Of a stretch of 12,035 nucleotides of DNA, positions 7,249 through 12,035 are shown one piece after another (the stretch's first letter is position 1; the number at the start of each line of letters is the position of its first letter). The stretch is from Thermoplasmata archaeon (lineage in GTDB: Archaea > Thermoplasmatota > Thermoplasmata > Lutacidiplasmatales > UBA184), in contig JASHVA010000135.1 in the NCBI GenBank assembly GCA_030039715.1, positions 1 through 12,035 on the forward strand, read 5' to 3'. The notes under the pieces are model-generated. The model had not been told where the DNA came from. It saw only the letters and a program-made list of their open reading frames with translations, and did no database searches. The position numbers and the translations under genes were made by a program.

Positions 7249-7506
7249 ATGCGGCCCCAGCAGAAGGGAGAATTCCCGGCGCACGGGATGCTGCGGAAGA
7301 ACATCACCATCACGCCCGAGGAGGAAGAGTTCCTCGCGCGGCACCCCGAGATCAACCAGAGCGCGCTCTTCCGCCAGATCGTCGAGAGCCTGATGCTCGC
7401 CGAGCGCAGCCCGAGCGTCGCGTCGACCCAGCAGGTCCGCCTCGGAAAGGCGGTCTACCGGTCCGGGGCGATCATGTTCCAGAAGCCCGGCGAGAAGCGC
7501 CCGTAG
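7249..7506 (+). CDS. Small ribbon-helix-helix-like protein
   Basis: This is an 85-residue protein. Residues 15-50 (LRKNITITPEEEEFLARHP followed by EINQSALFRQIVESLM) fit a ribbon-helix-helix pattern: a short basic beta strand, a first helix, a turn with N-S (NQSAL) and a second helix. RHH proteins bind DNA as dimers through the strand, and many are repressors or antitoxins. No toxin gene is adjacent, so a stand-alone regulator is more likely. The tail (51-85) is basic and has no recognised domain. I chose ATG 7249 because of the TATA box 24 nt upstream; ATG 7288 (MLRKNIT) is a possible alternative. The last 35 nt overlap the convergent dtdA gene. The domain call rests on pattern only. Confidence 0.7.
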   Translation: MRPQQKGEFPAHGMLRKNITITPEEEEFLARHPEINQSALFRQIVESLMLAERSPSVASTQQVRLGKAVYRSGAIMFQKPGEKRP

Positions 7507-8332
7507 GCGCTCCCCCGGCCGTGCGCCGCTCCGCATCGCCGTCGGCCCGCCGGGGCCCGAGCCCCTCGAGGACCGGAAGGCGCGCATCGTCCGCTCGGGC
7601 GTAGAGGATCCCTTCGGCCGCCGGTGTCTCCGCCCACGCGGAGGCGGCCGTGGCGGCGTCGAGCGTAGCGAGCGCGTGGCGCGAGAGGATGTGCCCGAAC
7701 GACCAGCGGCGTCGCAGCGCGAGCTCCGTGAAGTGGGGCGCGTAGTGCCCTCCCCCCACGGCGAGCGCGACCCGGTCTCTGGGTTCGACCCGAATCTCGG
7801 CCAGCGCGTCCGCGAGGACCCGTACCGCTTCTTCCGGCGGCGCGGGCCGAGTGCCGAACCCGATCTCCGCGAAGAACGCGGGCAGGCCGAGCTCGGGTCC
7901 GTGGTGGGTGGCCTCAAAGGTCGCCGGGAGCCCGGTCCGCCCCGAGGACTCGGAGAGCGACCGCAGCGTCGCGGTCATGCGGGCGGGGTCGGTCGGCACG
8001 AGCGTGCGAGGCCGGCCTCCGACCTCCGCGCGGGGACCGGGGTTCCCGAGCGGATGGACCGTGAGGCACTCGACGTTCTGCTCGCTCCGATGGATCGAGG
8101 GGAAGACGAGCGAGATCCGGCGGCGCGTGAGCCGGGAAGGGAGCCGGGCGTCCAGCCGCTCGTCGTGGATGTGGATCCCCGGCCGGCGCAGGAGGAGCGC
8201 GACGTCGGAGAGCTGACGAACCGGCGAGCCGTCGACGTGATCGTCCGTCGCCGGCGGCGTGCCCCACCGTTCTCCCACGGCACGCGCCACGGGATCGTCG
8301 TCGTACGTTACGAGAAGGTAGGTCGACTCCAC
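7472..8332 (-). CDS. dtdA: D-aminoacyl-tRNA deacylase, archaeal type
   Basis: This 286-residue enzyme removes D-amino acids (classically D-Tyr) from mischarged tRNA and so protects translation. The archaeal/plant DTD2 signatures are all present: PSIHRSEQNVECLTVHPLGN (78-97), FEATHHGPELG (139-149), AVGGGHYAPHFTELAL (191-206) and FGHILSRHAL (212-221). The final 30 or so residues (from about 257) are Arg/Gly/Ala-rich, probably disordered, and include the part overlapping the RHH gene. The start is GTG at 8332, with no clear Shine-Dalgarno site or TATA box before it; it lies 67 nt after the thermopsin-like gene on the same strand, so read-through transcription is possible. Confidence 0.93.
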   Translation of the reverse strand: MESTYLLVTYDDDPVARAVGERWGTPPATDDHVDGSPVRQLSDVALLLRRPGIHIHDERLDARLPSRLTRRRISLVFPSIHRSEQNVECLTVHPLGNPGPRAEVGGRPRTLVPTDPARMTATLRSLSESSGRTGLPATFEATHHGPELGLPAFFAEIGFGTRPAPPEEAVRVLADALAEIRVEPRDRVALAVGGGHYAPHFTELALRRRWSFGHILSRHALATLDAATAASAWAETPAAEGILYARADDARLPVLEGLGPRRADGDAERRTAGGAPTGASRRASGT

Positions 8333-8385
8333 GGGAAACGCTCCGGCGGGCGAACCCGGGGCGGGGGAAAGGGTTGGCCTTCGGC

Positions 8386-8399
8386 GGCGGGGTGCCGCC
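8386..8399 (-). terminator. Possible hairpin after the thermopsin-like gene
   Basis: On the minus strand GGCGG-CACC-CCGCC starts immediately after the TAG stop: a 5-bp GC stem with a 4-nt loop, followed some 10 nt later by pyrimidine-rich CCCTTTCCCCC. Archaeal termination depends mainly on T runs, which are poor here, so this may only attenuate transcription into dtdA or may be chance in GC-rich DNA. Confidence 0.25.
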
Positions 8400-10952
8400 C
8401 TACCCGTGGTGATGCGCGGGAGCCACCAACGGCGCGTAGTCGCCGCCGTTGTAGATGTACGTCGCGTAGTAGTACGACGGACCGAAGTAGTCCACCGTCA
8501 GCGTCGGCGCGTTCTCATCGTACGGCAGTACGCCGATGGGGTTGACGGCTCCGTTGTACGGGTTCGGGTCCGCGGCCGTCGTGCCGTAGTCCCACCAGAA
8601 GTTCCCGCCCTGGACGGAGCCTCCGACGATGCTGCCCCACAGCGGCACGAGCGGGAAGCCCGGCGCGAAGTGGACGATCAGCGCCGACTGCACGGGGATG
8701 TTCCACGTCTCCGTGTACAGGAACGGGTCGTCCGAGTACAAGTTCAACGGCGCCATGAAGGCGGTCGTCGGGGTCGCCACGTAGTTGTTGTAGACGAGGT
8801 CGTTGCTCTCGGCGAGCTCGATCCCGATCCCCAGCGCGTACGACATCAGCGGGTAGAGCGCGTTCGGCGGCGAGATCTGGGTGAACGTGTTCCCCCAGAT
8901 CGTGTTGTTCCCGCCGGGTCCGTTCGCCGGCCCGAAGATCGATCCCTCCGCGAACGAGAGGAGCGCCTGGCTCTCGGTCGTGAAGTGATTCGCGGCGATC
9001 AGGTTGTCCTCGGAGCCGTAGAAGATCACGTTGAACGTGTCCCAGCCGAGCGGGTAGTAGACGTAGGCGCCGAACCAGCCCGAGATGTTCTGGGCGCCGA
9101 CCAGCGCCACGTGGCTCACGCCCCAGAACCAGAACTGGAGGTCGTTCGTCTGCGGCAGGTAGACGCCCGGATACTGGAAGTCGCTCGTCGCCGTGGTGAA
9201 CGGCGCCGCGCTGTCGAGGTACGTCGTCGCGGTCGTCCCCTGGAGGTAGACGCCCGGATAGACCGGGAACGAGTAATCGTTGTACAAGCCGAAGACGGAC
9301 GCGAGCGGAGCGTACTGATTGTTCACGATCTCGTACGGGTTGAACGTGGACCCAGTGCCGCCGTAGGAGATCCCCCGGAGCTCGGAGTTGGAGAACGCCC
9401 AGAGCGGGGTGTAGATCCCTTCCCGATAGTTCGACCGCAGGTCGACCGAGAGCCGCTCGGCCGAGCTCACCGTGAGCGAGAACGTCACGGGCGTGTAGTC
9501 GCTCAGCTCGATCGACACCGTGTACCGGCCGGGCGTGAGATAGAACGTCGGGCCGTAGAGCACCGACTCCGCGTACGGCTGCGAGTACAGCGTGTTCTCG
9601 AGCGACGGGGAGTTGTTGAGCTTGGTGAACACCGCGAAGGCGTTCGCCGGACTCACGTCGAGCGTCACCGGCACCGTGCCCTCGGGAGCGCCCGCGTTCC
9701 AGAGTCCCTGCATGACCGACGGCCCGGTGGACGCCGTCCCCCACTCGGGGAGACCGGCCGGACCGCCGTGGCCGGACGCCCAGCCGATGTTCGCTCCGAC
9801 CACGGTCTCGCCGGTCTCGCCGCCGTAGTTGAACGCCGACGGCACGGAGTCGTACGCCCCGGTCGCCGAGTTCAAGTACGCGAGCCCGAGCGTCGCGTCC
9901 GCGCTCGAGAGGTCGGCGTTGCTCCCGCCGTTCGGGCCCCCGAGGATGAGCTCGAAGTCGTCGGTGAGTCCGAGCGGGTTGTAGTTGAACCCGTTCGCGG
10001 TGTAGTCGGACGGGTGCGTCAGCGCCGGGGTGCTCGCGGCGAGCGAGTTGAAGATCACGTAGTCGTACGGCGCGACGAAATCCTCCGACGGGTCGGCGCT
10101 GCTCGAGAGCCCGACGGTGAAGTTCACGGCGTTGCGGCCGTCGACGATCGACGAGTTCATCAAGAACGTCAGGTCGAACGGATAGACGACCGGGAACGGA
10201 ATGACCAGCTCGGAGTAGTAGTACCCGAGCTCGGCGTAGTAGTCGGTGCCGTACGGGCCGTGCGCGTAGAAGACGTTCGGCGTCATCGTCGCGGTGGGCG
10301 ACGAGAAGTTCCACACGTTCGTGATCAGGATCATGAATCCGGAAGCGGGATAGAACAGGACGACATTCTGGGTCCAGAAGCTATAGCCCGGCGTGCCGAG
10401 CAGCGTGATGTTCGCGGAAACCGCGTTCAGCTGGATCCCGAAGGCGTCCGGCGAGGTCGAGACGAGGTCGGAGGCGAAGATGCCGGCCGACGAGGCGTCG
10501 AGAGTGCCCTCGAGGCTGGTGGTGTTCAGCACGGTCGGGATGACGGAGCTGCCCGGTCCCGAGCTCAGCCCGAAGTATCCGAGACCGGAGGGAGCCGGTG
10601 CGGCGGAGTAGAGGGGAGTCACGTGACCGACCGCTTTCGCGGCCGCGAGTTCGGCCGAGGTCGCGGACGGTCGGGGCACGGAGATGTCGCGCGAACTGAT
10701 GCCGAGACTGGCCGTCTCGGCGAGCGCGTGCGCGGCGAGAGTCGAGGCCGCGTTCCCCGTGGACGGGACCGTTGCGGTCGCCGCGCTCACCGGCGAGGAC
10801 GACGGTGCGGCGGTAGAGGCCGTGGCGGCCGACGCGCTCGCGACGGCCCCGCCCGGCGGCGCCGCGACGCTCGCGGAGGCCACACCGAACGCCCCGAACA
10901 GTCCCACGACGATCGCTACACTCAGCAACGCTCGCATGCGCAATGCTTGCAT
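8400..10952 (-). CDS. Secreted thermopsin-family (A5) protein with PEGA-like and beta-helix-like domains
   Basis: This is an 850-residue exported protein. Residues 1-29 form a signal peptide (basic start, hydrophobic core SVAIVVGLFGAFGV, cleavage near ASA-S). An Ala/Ser/Thr-rich stretch (30-115) could be a propeptide or linker. The thermopsin region spans about 120-410: PSGLGYFGLS, FGIQLNAVSANITLLG, YSFWTQNVVLFYP, ILITNVWNFSS and WGTASTGPSVMQG are typical of peptidase A5, an acid protease family. A PEGA-like beta domain follows (about 427-505, with YLTPGRYTVSIELSDYTPV). The rest (about 512-830) has IYTPLWAFSNSELRGIS and beta-helix-like turns (ISGWFGAYVYYP, FYGSEDNLIAANHF, NNTIWGNTF, LVYNNYV). 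No C-terminal membrane anchor is seen, so release or surface binding is likely. It is rich in N-x-S/T sites. A downstream ATG at 10937 is an alternative start. Proteolytic activity is inferred from the family. Confidence 0.85.
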   Translation of the reverse strand: MQALRMRALLSVAIVVGLFGAFGVASASVAAPPGGAVASASAATASTAAPSSSPVSAATATVPSTGNAASTLAAHALAETASLGISSRDISVPRPSATSAELAAAKAVGHVTPLYSAAPAPSGLGYFGLSSGPGSSVIPTVLNTTSLEGTLDASSAGIFASDLVSTSPDAFGIQLNAVSANITLLGTPGYSFWTQNVVLFYPASGFMILITNVWNFSSPTATMTPNVFYAHGPYGTDYYAELGYYYSELVIPFPVVYPFDLTFLMNSSIVDGRNAVNFTVGLSSSADPSEDFVAPYDYVIFNSLAASTPALTHPSDYTANGFNYNPLGLTDDFELILGGPNGGSNADLSSADATLGLAYLNSATGAYDSVPSAFNYGGETGETVVGANIGWASGHGGPAGLPEWGTASTGPSVMQGLWNAGAPEGTVPVTLDVSPANAFAVFTKLNNSPSLENTLYSQPYAESVLYGPTFYLTPGRYTVSIELSDYTPVTFSLTVSSAERLSVDLRSNYREGIYTPLWAFSNSELRGISYGGTGSTFNPYEIVNNQYAPLASVFGLYNDYSFPVYPGVYLQGTTATTYLDSAAPFTTATSDFQYPGVYLPQTNDLQFWFWGVSHVALVGAQNISGWFGAYVYYPLGWDTFNVIFYGSEDNLIAANHFTTESQALLSFAEGSIFGPANGPGGNNTIWGNTFTQISPPNALYPLMSYALGIGIELAESNDLVYNNYVATPTTAFMAPLNLYSDDPFLYTETWNIPVQSALIVHFAPGFPLVPLWGSIVGGSVQGGNFWWDYGTTAADPNPYNGAVNPIGVLPYDENAPTLTVDYFGPSYYYATYIYNGGDYAPLVAPAHHHG

Positions 10953-11000
10953 GGCACAAGCCCGAATTCCGGGACCCTTTTGAAGCCTTCGATTTTTGAA

Positions 11001-11008
11001 GTATAACC
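11001..11008 (-). promoter_or_regulatory. TATA box of the thermopsin-like gene
   Basis: Minus-strand GGTTATAC lies at the upstream edge of an AT-rich island (about 10977-11008). Initiation about 25 nt downstream would give a leader of roughly 25 nt before the ATG at 10952. A second A-rich element, TTCAAAAG (near 10980-10987), could instead place the start next to the ATG. An imperfect dyad (CCCG-AATTC-CGGG, 10961-10973) lies in the leader. Confidence 0.45.
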
Positions 11009-11090
11009 GCGGGGCCGAGCGAGAACTGTGCGCATCGCCGGCCGCCCCGGCGGGACCGCCGTGCCGAAAGGGCCCCGCGGAAGGGGGGAT

Positions 11091-11194
11091 GCTCCCGGCG
11101 GGAGTTCCCCGAGCCGGTCCCGAGGGCCGGATCGATTTGAACCCGCGTCAGAGGCTCGAGAGGCCTCTATCCTTGACCACTAGACTACGGGAGC
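11091..11194 (-). tRNA. tRNA-Glu (anticodon CTC) with a T-loop intron
   Basis: The 5' part on the minus strand reads as a standard tRNA: acceptor GCTCCCG, TA at 8-9, D stem GTC/GAT with a GG-containing loop (TAGTGGTCAAG), anticodon stem GAGGC/GCCTC with loop CTCTCGA (anticodon CTC, Glu), variable TGAC, T-stem strand GCGGG and loop TTCAAAT. The T-stem partner does not follow. After 32 nt, CCCGC (11098-11102) and CGGGAGC (11091-11097) appear, exact partners of the T stem and acceptor. Removing the 32 nt gives a 72-nt cloverleaf with every stem paired apart from a G-T closing pair in the D stem. Discriminator base is A; CCA is not encoded. A pseudogene broken by an insertion is the alternative, but nothing else is degraded. 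Confidence 0.88.
11103..11134 (-). other. Putative non-canonical tRNA intron in the T loop
   Basis: This 32-nt insertion sits between T-loop TTCAAAT and T-stem CCCGC. Endpoints can slide by a few bases: cuts that leave TTCAACT would also give a valid 7-nt loop. Exon GTTC (11139-11142) can pair with GAAC near the intron 3' end (11104-11107), and within the intron CCGG (11127-11130) pairs with CCGG (11114-11117) around a 9-nt loop. The first helix followed by AAA resembles the centre and 5' bulge of a bulge-helix-bulge motif, but the 3' bulge appears to be only 2 nt (TC), so any motif is relaxed and the exact cut sites are uncertain. Confidence 0.75.
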
Positions 11195-11216
11195 GCCCGG
11201 CCCCGTTAGGGGGTCG

Positions 11217-11224
11217 GCTCTTTG
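11217..11224 (-). promoter_or_regulatory. Weak TATA-like element of the tRNA gene
   Basis: Minus-strand TCAAAGAG is centred about 26 nt before the tRNA 5' end and is the only AT-rich patch at the expected distance. It lies within a small inverted repeat (GGCTC-TTT-GAGCC, 11216-11228). The call rests on position alone. Confidence 0.35.
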
Positions 11225-11292
11225 AGCCTTTCTCCGGTCGCGCGCTCGGCGCCGCTCGCCGGCTCGGTCCCTCCGCGACTCGGCCCGAAGCG

Positions 11293-11300
11293 CCTAAGAG
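11293..11300 (+). promoter_or_regulatory. Possible TATA box of the 151-residue protein gene
   Basis: CCTAAGAG is centred about 27 nt before the GTG at 11324, the spacing expected for a leaderless archaeal message. It supports the GTG over the upstream in-frame ATG at 11222. The match to a TATA consensus is modest. Confidence 0.4.
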
Positions 11301-11323
11301 CCGGCCGTCCCTCGTTACCGTCC

Positions 11324-11779
11324 GTGACTCCCCCGGTGAAAGCGAGGAGCGGCCACATCCTCCTCGACGTGAAGCGCTCGTACAAGGACCTCGTGAGGGT
11401 CTATCCCGAGATCCATCGTCGGGTCGTCGAGATGAACCGGCCGTTCGTGAAGGAGACCGACCCGCTCCTCCCCGAGGTGCTCCTCGACGAGAACCTGCGG
11501 GACTTGAAGGGGAACCGAAAGCCGACGGGCTACAACCGCCAGGACGCCTTCGGGCTCCGGCTCATCTTCCCGCTGTCGGACGAGCGCCGCGCGGAGTTCT
11601 ACTTCACGAAGCCGGCCCGTTGCCAGGAGGTGGTGCAGATCACCGAGCAGGTCTCGGTCCTCCTGCGCCGCCGCGGGATCAAGCATACGGTCGAGTACGA
11701 CCGGTTGCCGCTCGGTCCGCCGCGGGGGCCTCCGGGCGTCCCACCGATCGGCGCGGTCGGCGGCTTCCTTCCGAGCTAG
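11324..11779 (+). CDS. Hypothetical protein, 151 residues
   Basis: I do not recognise this protein. It is basic and soluble, without signal peptide or membrane helix. Residues 8-65 are charged and mostly helical (RSGHILLDVKRSYKDLVRVY, then EVLLDENLRDLKGNRK). Residues 73-127 look alpha/beta: strands FGLRLIFPL and AEFYFTK, a helix QEVVQITEQVSVLLRRRG (101-118) and a strand HTVEYDRL. The last 25 residues are Pro/Gly-rich and probably disordered. I chose GTG 11324 because of the TATA-like box 24-31 nt upstream; the in-frame ATG at 11222 would add a low-complexity extension covering the tRNA promoter, and GTG 11336 is also possible. The ordered, varied composition argues that it is a real gene. Its stop is only 4 nt from that of the convergent gene at 11784. 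Confidence 0.72.
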   Translation: MTPPVKARSGHILLDVKRSYKDLVRVYPEIHRRVVEMNRPFVKETDPLLPEVLLDENLRDLKGNRKPTGYNRQDAFGLRLIFPLSDERRAEFYFTKPARCQEVVQITEQVSVLLRRRGIKHTVEYDRLPLGPPRGPPGVPPIGAVGGFLPS

Positions 11780-11783
11780 GGGC

Positions 11784-12035
11784 TCACGGCTCGCTCGGCG
11801 GGCGCCGGAACGGCCAGAATGCGGCCGTCGGCGAGGCAGCCGGCGCGGGGGCCGGAGCGGGGGCCGCGGGAGCGGCGGCCGTGGGCGCGCTCTCGCCCTG
11901 CAGGAGGCGCAGCGCCTCCCGCGCCTTCTCGAGCGCCGCGGCGTAGTCGGTCTCGCGAAGGCGGATCGATTCCGCGAGGAGTTGCCGGGCGGCCGCCGTG
12001 TCGACCCGGTTCTGCTGCGCGCGGGCGAGCGCGGC
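11784..12035 (-). CDS. C-terminal end of a helical, Ala/Pro-tailed protein (partial)
   Basis: An open minus-strand frame enters from the right edge and ends at TGA (11784-11786), giving the last 83 residues. The first half (QQNRVDTAAARQLLAESIRL, then RETDYAAALEKAREALRLLQ) is a charged, heptad-like helix, probably coiled coil or a helical repeat of TPR type. The second half is an Ala/Pro linker (APAAPAPAPAPAAS) ending in AFWPFRRPPSEP. The function cannot be judged from this fragment; the N-terminal domain lies outside the window. Codon pattern and clean termination next to the convergent gene support a real gene. Confidence 0.68.
   Translation of the reverse strand, partial: AALARAQQNRVDTAAARQLLAESIRLRETDYAAALEKAREALRLLQGESAPTAAAPAAPAPAPAPAASPTAAFWPFRRPPSEP

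Noticed and set aside
7249..8332. RHH-like gene plus dtdA as a toxin-antitoxin pair
   Set aside because: The genes are convergent rather than co-directional, and DtdA is a well-defined housekeeping enzyme with all its motifs.
8406..11006. An 866-codon open frame on the plus strand opposite the thermopsin-like gene
   Set aside because: Its product is dominated by Arg, Val, Glu, Asp and Gly with no domain, as expected from the antisense of a GC-rich gene; the minus strand encodes a signal peptide and recognisable domains.
11222..11323. Longer start (ATG 11222) for the 151-residue protein
   Set aside because: The added residues are Ser/Pro/Arg-rich and overlap the tRNA promoter region, while a TATA-like element fits the GTG at 11324.
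10996..11946. A 316-codon plus-strand frame over the tRNA and the right-hand genes
   Set aside because: It reads through the antisense of a tRNA and out of frame with the better-supported gene at 11324; its composition is low complexity.

Overview
The window looks like a chromosomal segment of a high-GC archaeon. The main evidence is an adjacent pair of archaeal ether-lipid enzymes (geranylgeranylglyceryl phosphate synthase and a UbiA-type digeranylgeranylglyceryl phosphate synthase), a DUF2070 membrane protein, an archaeal-type D-aminoacyl-tRNA deacylase (DtdA) and a large secreted thermopsin-family protein. Several genes also have a TATA-like box about 24-28 nt before the start codon, as expected for leaderless archaeal transcripts. 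The thermopsin architecture (thermopsin core, PEGA-like domain, beta-helix-like tail) is one I associate with Thermoplasmatota, so a high-GC Thermoplasmatota genome is the best guess. That assignment is inference. I see no insertion sequence, phage gene or CRISPR array.

Layout. Positions 1-4505 hold a tightly packed minus-strand operon read from right to left: UbiA-type prenyltransferase, GGGP synthase (stop/start overlap of 4 nt), DUF2070 membrane protein (17 nt overlap, strong Shine-Dalgarno) and an M20 metallopeptidase that runs off the left edge (12 nt gap). A short divergent promoter region (4506-4599) separates it from a plus-strand operon of two M16 peptidase-like genes (4600-7183). 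The first carries the zinc motif and the second carries the R/Y substrate-binding pair. A small ribbon-helix-helix-like protein (7249-7506, plus) follows, and its 3' end overlaps the convergent dtdA gene (7472-8332, minus). Upstream of dtdA on the same strand is the 850-residue secreted thermopsin-like protein (8400-10952).

The right end holds a minus-strand tRNA-Glu(CTC) at 11091-11194. Its T arm is interrupted by a 32-nt insertion that looks like a non-canonical tRNA intron; removing it restores a perfect 72-nt cloverleaf. After that come an unrecognised 151-residue protein (plus) and the C-terminal end of a coiled-coil/Ala-Pro-rich protein (minus) that enters from beyond the right edge.

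How the genes work together. The left operon makes the core archaeal membrane lipid (first and second prenyl ether bonds) and links it with a membrane protein of unknown function and a peptidase. The M16 pair probably forms one heterodimeric metallopeptidase. The thermopsin-like protein is exported and probably acts outside the cell. DtdA and the tRNA belong to translation. The points most worth a second look are the intron-containing tRNA, the split M16 enzyme, the DUF2070 protein with clustered His/Asp motifs in the lipid operon, and the unrecognised protein at 11324-11779. Because GC is very high, long open frames lie antisense to most genes; I treat them as shadows.
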